Shown here in pieces: positions 28,286-36,785 of a stretch of DNA of 64,000 nt. Origin of the DNA: an uncultured Mediterraneibacter sp. (GTDB lineage Bacteria > Bacillota > Clostridia > Lachnospirales > Lachnospiraceae); the NCBI GenBank assembly GCA_944383695.1, contig CALWQP010000014.1:1-64000 (forward strand). The letters are read 5' to 3'. Position numbers and translations under genes: made by a program. The notes beneath the pieces are model-generated. The model saw only the letters and a program-made list of their open reading frames with translations, was not told where the DNA came from and searched no databases. The stretch's first letter is position 1, and every line of letters begins with the position of its first letter.

Positions 28286-29485
28286 TCAGAGTTCGTCAAA
28301 AGGAACTCCATCTTCATCCTCGCCCTGTCCGGATACTTCCTGCCGTTCCGTACTATTCCACTTCATCGTCCTCACATTGATGCCGTTCACCTCGATATGA
28401 TCGTCCACCGGAATGACCAAACACTGCCTTCCGTCAATGACCCTGGTCGCCACAAGATCCGCCCTGTCCGGATTCACCTTGATGATCACATCCGGGGTCT
28501 CAATATTGAACTTCCTCGTCTCTGCGATATTTGCTGCCAGCAGGGAAGCTTTCTCTCCGGCATTTTCCTCAAAATTCCGCTCAAAGCTCTCCATTTTCTC
28601 GGCTTCCACACCGCTCTGCTCAAAAATCTTCTTCATCTCCGTCTTATCAAGGGCAAGCGGCTCCGGCTCTTCCTTATGCTCCTCGATCAGGTCATTAAGG
28701 GTCTCGTGGATATTGCGGACCGTCTCATAGTCTCCGTCCTCGCCCAGCGTATCCTCGATGATCATCTGGAACGTCTCCTTCTGCGTATCAGCGGACATGG
28801 GCATCTCTACTCCAAGGAGCTGGCTGATCAGCTCCGGCTGCAGGTCCTCGGATTTCTTCGTATAATACAGGATGCTGTGCAGGTCTGTGCTCCTGTCATT
28901 GAATGCAGGAAAAAGGAAGCCGTTTGCAGGCATGTCCACGATCCAGTCGCGGATGCGGTCCTGGATCCGGTTGTCTTCCGCGTTGTAGCTCAGCCCTGCC
29001 TTGGAAAGGGAAACAGGACAGATGCTCATGAGCAGGTACTCATACACTTCATCCGAAGCGTCAAACATCTCGATCCCATCCGAAGATTTCCCCGGGATAT
29101 CGTACATTGCATGGATGAGGATAATATAATAATTCTCCGCATAATCGTATGTAGCGATGACTTTGTCATAAAACTCCTCCAGGAGCATATCATCTTCCAG
29201 CTTGCTGTCCCTGAGCTTCAGGAGGAATTCCTGGGTCCCTCCGGGCATCTCCGCCTCCAACGGGAACTGCAGGTTCAGCATATTTTTCCCCACTGTGCCG
29301 GACAGGGTCTTTTTAAAAATATCAAAATATTTAAACGCCTCCTCTTCCGGCAGGGAGAGGAACGCGTCCTTTGACTCCATCTTTTTTGTTTTTTCGTGGT
29401 CCACATAGCAGCCGCAGATCCGGGTGATCGCGCAGTTTGCCGGTGTGAACTGCTTTCTGATCTCAAGTATTTCTTTCTTATTCAT
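28286..29485 (-). CDS. DUF4317 family protein
   Basis: 399-residue soluble protein of the DUF4317 family, widespread in Lachnospiraceae and without known function. The family N-terminus MNKKEILEIRKQFTPANCAITRICGC-like segment is present, followed by KSSDGIEMFDASDEVYEYL and a mid-region ILYYTKKSEDLQPELI. It has no membrane segment and no recognisable catalytic motif. The C-terminal third contains a DVIIKVNPDRADLV strand and an acidic end. It lies between rpiR and the sirtuin gene, 66 bp from the latter, with a hairpin in the gap. Its job is not known. Confidence 0.8.
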   Translation of the reverse strand: MNKKEILEIRKQFTPANCAITRICGCYVDHEKTKKMESKDAFLSLPEEEAFKYFDIFKKTLSGTVGKNMLNLQFPLEAEMPGGTQEFLLKLRDSKLEDDMLLEEFYDKVIATYDYAENYYIILIHAMYDIPGKSSDGIEMFDASDEVYEYLLMSICPVSLSKAGLSYNAEDNRIQDRIRDWIVDMPANGFLFPAFNDRSTDLHSILYYTKKSEDLQPELISQLLGVEMPMSADTQKETFQMIIEDTLGEDGDYETVRNIHETLNDLIEEHKEEPEPLALDKTEMKKIFEQSGVEAEKMESFERNFEENAGEKASLLAANIAETRKFNIETPDVIIKVNPDRADLVATRVIDGRQCLVIPVDDHIEVNGINVRTMKWNSTERQEVSGQGEDEDGVPFDEL

Positions 29486-29499
29486 TATTTATCTTCCTC

Positions 29500-29539
29500 T
29501 CTTCTCAAACGTAGTCTCATTTTACTACATTTGAAAAGA
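29500..29539. repeat. Hairpin related to the GACGTAGT repeat
   Basis: TTCTCAAACGTAGT (29502-29515) pairs with ACTACATTTGAAAAG (29524-29538) around CTCATTTT. The ACGTAGT...ATTTTACTAC core resembles the hairpins at 32.0-32.2 and 40.3 kb, but the ends differ. It has no T run in either direction. Confidence 0.45.
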
Positions 29540-29551
29540 AGGCACAAGAAT

Positions 29552-30493
29552 TCATTTGCCTTTTATGTTCTTAAGCACGGTCTTGATATCTCCATCGACA
29601 CAGATGGACCGATCCTCAATCTCCTTTGGCGCATAGGCCTCCCCATAATTGACGCACGCATACACAGCCTTCGGATTCTGGCAGGTCATCTGCCAAAAGG
29701 GATATTTGATAATAACCGGGGTGTTGGCACCCACGCCCAGTTCCAGATACAGGATGTGCATGCCGTCATGGCTCCTGAGGAACTCCTGATACCGCTGCGC
29801 AGCGGCATGCCAGCCCTGGTCCTGCACAAACGTATCGTCAGCCCTCAGATTCATGCTCATCGGTTTCCCGCACTTCGGGCAGAAGGGAACAAACTCCCCC
29901 GGGATCTCCATTTTCGCTTCCGCGCCCTCCGGCAGAAACAAGATTCCCTCTCTGTCTGTCTGATAGCCCTGCGCCTCAACCATTTTTCGGACAGTCTCTT
30001 CGTTGTCATACGTATTGTCATGGCAGGGCACGGAGCACTGGAACAGCCCATAATCGCCCTGCGTATAGAACAGACGCCGCCTGTCAAAGCCCGCTTTCTG
30101 GAAGCAGTGATCCACATTTGTGGTAATGACAAAATAGTCCTTGTCCTTCACCAGAGTGTGCAGTTCGTGATACACCGGCTCAGGAGCATCCATATAACGG
30201 TTGATAAAAATATATCTGCTCCAGTATGCCCAGTGTTCTTCCAGAGTTTCATAGGGATAAAATCCCCCGGAATACATGTCCCGAAATCCGTATTTCTCAT
30301 AAAAATCTCCAAAATATCGTTTAAACCGAGCTCCGTCGTACTGCATCCCCGCTGCGGCAGACAAACCTGCGCCTGCACCAATGATCACCGCATCCGCGTT
30401 TTCCAATCCGCTTTTCAGCCTTTCGGCCTGCTCCCGGAAATCCCGGGCGGCCGGTGCGCCCGCTCTTTTAAAAAACATGGAATACCACCTCAT
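29552..30493 (-). CDS. Sirtuin-like NAD-dependent deacetylase/ADP-ribosyltransferase, class M-like
   Basis: 313-residue Sir2-fold protein. The NAD motif is IIGAGAGLSAAAGM and TTNVDHCFQKAG supplies the ribose-binding NxD. The usual catalytic histidine position reads TQGDYGLFQCSVPCHD: glutamine and aspartate instead of HG. The zinc site seems to use CSVPC and CPKCGKPM. This pattern matches my recollection of class M sirtuins (SirTM), which ADP-ribosylate a lipoylated GcvH-like protein together with a macrodomain protein. None of those partners (macrodomain, GcvH-L, LplA) is adjacent here, so the target is unknown. The gene is divergent from an HxlR regulator. Confidence 0.8.
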   Translation of the reverse strand: MRWYSMFFKRAGAPAARDFREQAERLKSGLENADAVIIGAGAGLSAAAGMQYDGARFKRYFGDFYEKYGFRDMYSGGFYPYETLEEHWAYWSRYIFINRYMDAPEPVYHELHTLVKDKDYFVITTNVDHCFQKAGFDRRRLFYTQGDYGLFQCSVPCHDNTYDNEETVRKMVEAQGYQTDREGILFLPEGAEAKMEIPGEFVPFCPKCGKPMSMNLRADDTFVQDQGWHAAAQRYQEFLRSHDGMHILYLELGVGANTPVIIKYPFWQMTCQNPKAVYACVNYGEAYAPKEIEDRSICVDGDIKTVLKNIKGK

Positions 30494-30669
30494 AAACCAG
30501 AATTAAACACACCTATTTTTCCGTCTGTATCAGCCAGACAGCGTTCACTTACAGTTTCATTATATCCTGGTCACATTTGTCCGTAAAGTACGCACAATTT
30601 TGTACCATAGTTACAAAAAAGTAACTGTCATGTTGCAAAGGAAAAGCCGCACACGATGCCTGCGGTATA

Positions 30670-30698
30670 TTGATTTACCTGGCATATTACACTATAAT
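30670..30698 (+). promoter_or_regulatory. Sigma-A promoter of the HxlR gene
   Basis: TTGATT (30670-30675), 17-nt spacer, perfect TATAAT (30693-30698). Upstream, AGTTAC-n6-GTAACT at 30609-30626 is an inverted repeat that could be an operator in the sirtuin/HxlR divergent region. Confidence 0.7.
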
Positions 30699-30765
30699 CA
30701 GGATGTAACATTCCATTTAATACGATCATCCAGAAATATTTGACTATGAATATGAGGTGACAACT

Positions 30766-31092
30766 ATGCTTACAAAAGAAGAATTACCCGCATGCCCAGT
30801 GGCGACCACCGTACAGCTCATCGGCAGCAAATGGAAACTGCTGATCATAAGGAATCTGCGCTCACGCCCCTGGCGGTTTAACGAACTGAAAAAGGATCTG
30901 GAGGGAATCAGCCAGAAAGTCCTGACCGACAGCCTCCGCTCCATGGAAGAGGATGGGATCATAACACGGACGGTATATCCGGAAGTGCCTCCAAGAGTGG
31001 AGTATGCCCTGTCACCCCTGGGAGAATCCATGCGTCCGATCCTTGACGCCATGGAGCAATGGGGAAACGATTATAAAAAACAACTGCAGTGA
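30766..31092 (+). CDS. HxlR family transcriptional regulator
   Basis: 108-residue HxlR-type winged-helix regulator. The family pattern is clear: CPVATTVQLIGSKWKLLII with the conserved cysteine near the N-terminus, RPWRFNELKKDLEGISQKVLT as the helix-turn-helix and VPPRVEYALSPLGESM as the wing. The ATG at 30766 is preferred over a GTG 9 nt upstream because GAGGTG lies 6 nt before it. HxlR proteins often respond to aldehydes, thiol stress or redox through the N-terminal cysteine. The divergent sirtuin gene is the closest candidate target; that link is inferred only from position. Confidence 0.88.
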   Translation: MLTKEELPACPVATTVQLIGSKWKLLIIRNLRSRPWRFNELKKDLEGISQKVLTDSLRSMEEDGIITRTVYPEVPPRVEYALSPLGESMRPILDAMEQWGNDYKKQLQ

Positions 31093-31220
31093 TCTTCTCC
31101 GGGGTAGAGCTCTGTCTGGCGAAAAGACTTTGTGACAGGCTGGGATTGGGTCTGACGGCAGAATCTGGAGATGGAGAGTTTACAAGAATAATAAACGTAT
31201 TTCTGAAAGGGACGGTACAT

Positions 31221-31270
31221 GCAGTGGATCGGAAAATCTCTTTCCGATTCCCGCTCCACTGCCTTTTCTT
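31221..31270 (+). terminator. Intrinsic terminator of the HxlR gene
   Basis: GCAGTGGA and CGGAAA (31221-31236) pair with TTTCCG and TCCACTGC (31241-31262), followed by CTTTTCTT. It abuts the pflA stop codon at 31269. Confidence 0.75.
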
Positions 31271-32003
31271 ATGATGCCTGCCCTGTGTGCAGGATTTCAT
31301 TTGCATTCCGGATCCGCTCTTTTGTCGGCGGTTCGATCCCTGTCAACGGGTATTCATATCCCAGCTCTTTCCACTTATATTCGCCAAAAGTATGGTAAGG
31401 AAGCACCTCCACCTTTTCGACATTATTTAACGTCTTTATAAAGTCATAAAGTTTCTTAAGATATTCATCTTGGTCATTTCTCTCCGGTACCAGCACATGC
31501 CTGATCCAGACTGGCTTGCCAATCTCAGACAGATACCGCGCCATGTCCAGGATATTCTTATTTGTGTGCCCAGTCAGAATCTTATGCTGCTCATCATCGA
31601 TATGCTTGATATCCACCAACAGCAGGTCCGTGTACTTCATCAGCTCATTAAACTTACCAAAGAAAGGCTCTTCTCTTGTAAAAGACGCGCCGCTTGTATC
31701 AATGGTCGTGTTGATTCCCTTTTCCTTCGCCTTCCGAAACAGCTCGATCATAAAATCCATCTGGAGCAGGGGCTCTCCCCCGCTCACCGTGATCCCGCCG
31801 CCATCCTTCCAGTATGATCTGTACCGCAGCGCCTGCTCCAAAAGCTCGTCTGCACTCTTCTGGTCCCCCACCTGTATATTCCAGGTGTCCGGGTTGTGGC
31901 AGAACTGGCACCGCATTGGACATCCGGCAAGAAAAATAACAAAACGCACGCCCGGTCCGTCAACCGAGCCGAAGCTCTCCGTAGAATGGATATATCCGTT
32001 CAT
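31269..32003 (-). CDS. pflA: Pyruvate formate-lyase activating enzyme
   Basis: 244-residue radical SAM glycyl-radical activating enzyme. The cluster cysteines are C28, C32 and C35 (GCPMRCQFCHNP), preceded by ESFGSVDGPGVR; the GGI-like motif GGGITVSGGEPLLQ follows. The enzyme abstracts a hydrogen from Gly727 of PflB to install the glycyl radical. It lies 231 bp downstream of pflB on the same strand; a 207-bp palindromic element occupies nearly the whole gap, ending next to the AAAGGAG ribosome binding site. Transcription from the pflB promoter would have to pass this element. Confidence 0.95.
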   Translation of the reverse strand: MNGYIHSTESFGSVDGPGVRFVIFLAGCPMRCQFCHNPDTWNIQVGDQKSADELLEQALRYRSYWKDGGGITVSGGEPLLQMDFMIELFRKAKEKGINTTIDTSGASFTREEPFFGKFNELMKYTDLLLVDIKHIDDEQHKILTGHTNKNILDMARYLSEIGKPVWIRHVLVPERNDQDEYLKKLYDFIKTLNNVEKVEVLPYHTFGEYKWKELGYEYPLTGIEPPTKERIRNANEILHTGQAS

Positions 32004-32016
32004 ATTTTCTCCTTTC

Positions 32017-32223
32017 GGGGACGTAGTAAAATTCGATTTGACTATGTCCCAAATCGAAAATAGCCCTGTCCCTTTTTGATCTCACCATATCCTTTTTAGT
32101 AATAATGTACGATCCCACTATTAAAAATGCATCTATTTGTTTACAACTTCATGCAATTTTCAAAAAAGGGACAGGCCTATCGCTAAAAAGGGACGTAGTC
32201 AAATTCAATTTTACTACGTCCCC
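32017..32223. mobile_element. MITE-like element with about 65-bp composite terminal inverted repeats
   Basis: The 207-bp gap filler between pflB and pflA begins GGGGACGTAGTAAAATT and ends with the inverted match ATTTTACTACGTCCCC. The match continues inward on both sides through AATTTGACTA-GTCCC-type sequence to CCTGTCCCTTTTTGA (left, 32064-32079) and TCAAAAAAGGGACAGG (right, 32160-32175). Each end is itself a hairpin (GGGACGTAGT/ACTACGTCCC). The centre (about 32085-32155) is AT-rich and has no coding frame. No clear target duplication is visible. A solo copy of the end hairpin lies at 40338-40370. Confidence 0.7.
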
Positions 32224-32234
32224 AAATACAAATA

Positions 32235-34493
32235 TTACATTCTGTCGTGGCAGGTTCTTGCTATTACGTCAAGCTGCTGCTCTCTTGTCAGGTCGATGAA
32301 CTTCACCGCGTATCCGGATACACGGATCGTAAAGTTTGCATACTCTTCTTTTTCCGGATGCTCCATCGCATCGATCAGTTTCTCTGTACCAAATACGTTC
32401 ACATTCAGGTGATGTGCTCCCTGATCGAAGTATCCGTCCATTACATGAACAAGATTGTTCTTGCGCTCATTGTCATCGTGTCCCAGTGCTCCCGGGCTGA
32501 TCGTCTGTGTATTGGAGATTCCGTCAAGTGCCTGCTCGTACGGCAGTTTCGCAACCGAGTTAAGGGAAGCAAGAAGACCGTTCTTCTCTGCGCCGTAGGA
32601 CGGGTTTGCTCCCGGTGCCAGCGGCTCGCCTGCTTTTCTTCCATCCGGAAGAGATCCTGTAGCCTTACCGTAAACCACATTGGATGTGATAGTAAGGATA
32701 GATGTTGTAGGCTCGGAATTTCTGTATGTGTGGCACTTCTTCAGCTTGCTCATGAATGTCCGGAGCAGCCATACTGCAATCTCATCGGCACGGTCATCAT
32801 CATTTCCGTATTTCGGGAAATCACCTTCCACCTCATAATCAACGGCAAGTCCGTCTTCATCGCGGATCACTTTCACTTTTGCGTATTTGATCGCGCTTAA
32901 AGAGTCAACTACATGTGAGAATCCTGCGATACCTGTCGCAAAAGTACGTCTTACATTAGTATCAATAAGCGCCATCTCAGCAGCCTCATAGTAGTATTTA
33001 TCATGCATGTAGTGGATCATGTTCAGTGTATCCACATACAGCTTGGACAGCCACTCCATCATCTGATCGTACTTCTCCATGACCTCGTCAAAATCAAGGT
33101 ACTCGGATGTGATCGGTCTGTACAGCGGGGATACCTGCTGTTTTGTCTTCTCATCAACACCGCCGTTGATCGCGTACAGAAGGCATTTTGCAAGGTTCGC
33201 GCGGGCTCCGAAGAACTGGATCTCCTTACCTGTCTCTGTCGCAGATACGCAGCAGCAGATCGAGTAGTCATCACCCCATACCGGACGCATCACGTCGTCG
33301 TTCTCATACTGGATAGAGCTTGTCTTAACAGAAATATAAGCTGCATATTTCTTGAAGTTCTCCGGCAGGTTTGAGGAGTACAGGACTGTCAGGTTCGGCT
33401 CCGGTGACGGTCCCATGTTCTCCAGTGTGTGGAGGAAACGGTAATCGTTCTTTGTAACCATGTGACGTCCGTCCATTCCGATTCCTGCCATCTCCAGCGT
33501 TGCCCACACCGGGTCTCCTGAGAACAGTTCATTGTAGGAGGGAACTCTCGCGAACTTCACCATTCTGAACTTCATCACAATGTGATCGATAAGCTCCTGT
33601 GCCTGCTCTTCTGTCAGGATGCCCTTCTCCATATCTCTCTGGATATAGATATCCAGGAATGTAGAGATACGTCCCACACTCATCGCAGCACCGTTCTGTG
33701 TCTTGATCGCTGCAAGGTATCCAAAGTACAGCCACTGAACAGCCTCTTTCGCATTTGTTGCCGGTTTGGAAATATCATATCCGTAGACCGCTGCCATCTC
33801 TTTCATCTCTTTCAGGGCACGAATCTGATCAGCAATCTCCTCACGGAGACGGAAATCTGTTCCTTTCATTCCGTGTCTTTCGTACTCTACAAAATCAGCC
33901 TGCTTCTCCTCGATCAGGTAGTCAATACCATAGAGAGCCACACGGCGGTAGTCGCCTACGATACGGCCTCTTCCGTATGTGTCCGGAAGTCCTGTGATGA
34001 TCTTATTGTGACGTGCTTTTTTCATCTCAGGTGTGTATACATCAAATACAGCCTGGTTGTGTGTCTTATGATATTTTGTAAAGATCTCATGCAGTTTTTC
34101 ACTCGGTGTGTATCCGTATGTCGTACAAGCCTGCTCTGCCATGTTGATTCCGCCGTACGGCATGAACGCTCTCTTCAGCGGTTTATCTGTCTGAAGCCCT
34201 ACGACCTGCTCCAGATCTTTCATTTCTTCATTGATATATCCCGGACCATATGCTGTCAGACCGGAAACAATCTCTGTCTCCATATCCAGAACGCCGCCTT
34301 TTGCACGCTCTTCTTTCTGAAGTCTGGAAAGCTCTCCCCAAAGTTTGTTTGTTGCTTCTGTAGGGTCTGCCAGGAAAGACTCATCCCCATCATACTGAGT
34401 GTAGTTGTGCTGAATGAAATCACGCACATTGACTTCATCTTTCCAGAGATGACCTTTAAAACCAGACCACTGGTCAAAATTTACCTTTGTCAT
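32235..34493 (-). CDS. pflB: Pyruvate formate-lyase
   Basis: 752-residue formate C-acetyltransferase, a glycyl radical enzyme converting pyruvate and CoA to acetyl-CoA and formate in anaerobic metabolism. The catalytic cysteines are in YSICCCVSA (C413-C415), and the radical glycine is G727 in RVSGYAVKF near the C-terminus. Start ATG 34493 has GAGGAGG 10 nt upstream; the longer frame (to 34607) covers the promoter. Length matches the family (about 750-760). Its activase is the next gene. Confidence 0.96.
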   Translation of the reverse strand: MTKVNFDQWSGFKGHLWKDEVNVRDFIQHNYTQYDGDESFLADPTEATNKLWGELSRLQKEERAKGGVLDMETEIVSGLTAYGPGYINEEMKDLEQVVGLQTDKPLKRAFMPYGGINMAEQACTTYGYTPSEKLHEIFTKYHKTHNQAVFDVYTPEMKKARHNKIITGLPDTYGRGRIVGDYRRVALYGIDYLIEEKQADFVEYERHGMKGTDFRLREEIADQIRALKEMKEMAAVYGYDISKPATNAKEAVQWLYFGYLAAIKTQNGAAMSVGRISTFLDIYIQRDMEKGILTEEQAQELIDHIVMKFRMVKFARVPSYNELFSGDPVWATLEMAGIGMDGRHMVTKNDYRFLHTLENMGPSPEPNLTVLYSSNLPENFKKYAAYISVKTSSIQYENDDVMRPVWGDDYSICCCVSATETGKEIQFFGARANLAKCLLYAINGGVDEKTKQQVSPLYRPITSEYLDFDEVMEKYDQMMEWLSKLYVDTLNMIHYMHDKYYYEAAEMALIDTNVRRTFATGIAGFSHVVDSLSAIKYAKVKVIRDEDGLAVDYEVEGDFPKYGNDDDRADEIAVWLLRTFMSKLKKCHTYRNSEPTTSILTITSNVVYGKATGSLPDGRKAGEPLAPGANPSYGAEKNGLLASLNSVAKLPYEQALDGISNTQTISPGALGHDDNERKNNLVHVMDGYFDQGAHHLNVNVFGTEKLIDAMEHPEKEEYANFTIRVSGYAVKFIDLTREQQLDVIARTCHDRM

Positions 34494-34578
34494 TTGAAAA
34501 CCTCCTCTGAAATCCTTGATCATTTGAACCATGAGCCGACATGGGATAATCTGCTTCTCCCTGCCAACTTCATGCGCT

Positions 34579-34627
34579 AGTATAACATCAGGTTTGTAAA
34601 AAGACAAGGTCTATAACGATAATCGTT
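34579..34627 (-). promoter_or_regulatory. pflB promoter with upstream palindrome
   Basis: Minus strand -35 TTGTCT (34607-34602), 17-nt spacer, -10 TATACT (34584-34579). Just upstream of the -35, AACGATAATCGTT at 34615-34627 is a 13-bp palindrome, a candidate operator for a redox, iron or carbon regulator. Confidence 0.65.
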
Positions 34628-34728
34628 CTCAAAAACGCCCTTGTACTTAATTTTGAACAATACAGAGGCTGTTTATACCATATATTGTATTTTCAGGGGT
34701 GAAGTACACCTGTGTCAGCAGATTGTTT

Positions 34729-36420
34729 TCAGGCTTTCTCCATATCTTTTATCGTTATCCGTGCACATAGAAGACAAATGCCGATCAGAACTGCCACCGC
34801 CTGATGCAGCTCATCCTGATAGGCATTGTACAGCGTCATTCCCAGGAATACCGATATACCCGAAAGCACTCACATGGACCGTTTCAGACTGTCAGTGAGG
34901 TGTGACACCCACAAGACGCTTCCGCTCTGCTCCCATATTTTTCATGAGACGGTATTCTCTGCGCAGATAAAGGCTCTGGTTTTTATAGAAATTCATCTGC
35001 AGCACCAGGTACACAAGAAGGATCGTAAGTCCCATCACTCCGTATATGCTGAGATCTCTTATCAGGTTATCGCTCATTCTCCGCACATATTCCGTATTCG
35101 AACGGTATTCCATTTCCTCTTCTGTAAAAACAGAAGCCAGTTTCTTCTCCGCTGAGTCAAAGGAGGCGTTCCAGTCCATGTCGATCATCACTTTGTTATA
35201 TGCCGGTTCCTGTCCGTCTGCTTGCGCAATCTTTTCCGCCAGCTGCATGAACCCGAAGACCACATATGCCCTGTGGTATTCGTCCTCCTGAATGTCGGCC
35301 GGCGCGATCACTTCCCCCACTGTAACCGGAGTCTTGGCAGGATAGTCGATCGCGTATTTCCTCCCTCGCCCGCCGGTAATCGCTGACCGCGCTCCTGATC
35401 TCATTCATACACAGGAGCAGAAGCGCGCGCACACACGCCGACAATATGGATGCTGCTGCCCGCTTAAGGGGATGCAGTTTTCCCCGACGTCTGTAAAATT
35501 TTTCAGCGTATTCCCGCTTTTACATTTTCTCAATCTCTTTAGCTGGCGCTTTGTAACTTCGCGCGTATTCCGCACCAGAGTTTTATCCCTGGTCCGAAGC
35601 CATGTGCCTGCGATCACGAGGAACAGCACACTGAAAATGATGCCTGCCTGTACAAACGCCTCCCCCGGGTGAAACTCGTAAAAATAAGCAAGGCCCTTCC
35701 ACTTCGACACGATAAAACAGATCAGCATCCCGGCCAGATGGGGAATCATCAGTGCCGCCAGTGCGAAAGGAAAAATCCCATAGACTCCTTCGAGCAGGAT
35801 CATCGTCCTGATCTGGGCGCGTTCCGCCCCGATCATCCGGTACTGGTAGTACCATCTCCGCCGCTCCGCCTCGTAGGAAAGAAGCAGATAGCCGGATGCG
35901 GATGCCGCGATCAGGACCAACACCAGTTTAACCGCAAGGATCATCTCTTCTGATCCCCATACCTGACCGCTGTAGGCATTTACATTAAACTCCCACAGTC
36001 CGTCTCCATGCTGAAATGGCGCCGCAAACTCATACACATCGATATTTTCATATTTCCGGTCAAGCTGATAAAAATATGTGTTGTACGCTGCTCCGCCTAC
36101 ACCCTCCAGACCCTCCCGGGTCACCAGCCCTCCCGGCAGGCCGTATCCGGCCTCTGACACCCAGTTTTCGGAAAAGCTTTTCATCGTCCCCAGACAGATT
36201 CCCATAACCTCTGAATTTTCATCCAGGATGTCCCCTCCCGAGCTGCACACTCCCCATAGGTGTCATAATTGGTCTCTGTAACATACCGGTTCATTACATT
36301 CTGGAACACGCTGACAGCGCTCAAAAAAACACTGCGATAAAAGTGACAAGGGACACAGGACACAAACCTCAGTTCTCTCCGCCTTCTTACCATGCTGCGG
36401 AGTACCATTCTCCAAAACAT
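34729..36420 (-). pseudogene. Decayed FtsX-type ABC transporter permease
   Basis: Read right to left, one FtsX/BceB-like permease is spread over several frames. The N-terminus MFWRMVLRSMVRRRREL starts at 36420; a frameshift near 36235 moves to the frame with SENWVSEAGYGLPGG and two membrane segments (LVLVLIAASASGYLLL, IFPFALAALMIPHLAGM); another near 35440 joins MSACVRALLLLCMNEI; a third near 35350 joins YAIDYPAKTPVTVG and DLSIYGVMGLTILLVYLVL; a last break near 34895 leads to an orphan C-terminus ending ITIKDMEKA with stop at 34729. Part of the final membrane region is missing. Together with the response regulator remnant upstream it looks like the wreck of a Bce-type sensing and export module. 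Independent frameshifts argue against a sequencing error. Confidence 0.7.
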
Positions 36421-36491
36421 ACCCCCGCCCCACATCTCTGCTGGAAACTTATCCCTGCATTTCAGGATCCCAAGCGTATTCCTCAGTTCCT

Positions 36492-36656
36492 TTACATACT
36501 CCTTATTTTCCCTGCGTCCGTCCTGCTGCCTGCCGCCGCCACTTCATACCCATGTTCCACAAGCATCGCCTGTAACTGCTTCTGCAGATATTTCTCATCC
36601 TCCACTACCAATAGTTTCTTTCTTGTGCTGTATCCTGTTCTGACCGTTTCTGCCAT
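36492..36656 (-). pseudogene. Truncated response regulator receiver fragment
   Basis: A 54-codon frame with a good GAGAGG ribosome binding site encodes KKLLVVEDEKYLQKQLQAML, the first strand and helix of a receiver domain with the acidic pocket, then stops at TAA (36492) well before the phosphorylatable aspartate. The sequence after the stop is not recognisable. It precedes the permease pseudogene, so the histidine kinase and ATPase genes of the original module have probably been deleted between them. Confidence 0.65.
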
Positions 36657-36736
36657 AATCCTCTCACCCCGGTTTCTCCTCTCTCTGACAACATTAATAT
36701 ACTTCCAAACTGCTGGTCCCTGAAGCCCCTGGCGCT

Positions 36737-36777
36737 AAAAAACCGAATCTGCAGGGATTTCCCCCGCAAATCCGGTG
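36737..36777 (-). terminator. Terminator of the pst-pho operon
   Basis: On the minus strand ACCGGATTTGC pairs with GCAGATTCGGT (36743-36776) and is followed by TTTTTT. It closes the transcript after the phoR-like kinase gene. Confidence 0.75.
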
Positions 36778-36785
36778 ATTCCTTT

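Noticed and set aside
32017..32223. Simple intrinsic terminator after pflB
   Set aside because: The structure is far longer than a terminator and its ends mirror each other over about 65 bp; it may still reduce transcription.
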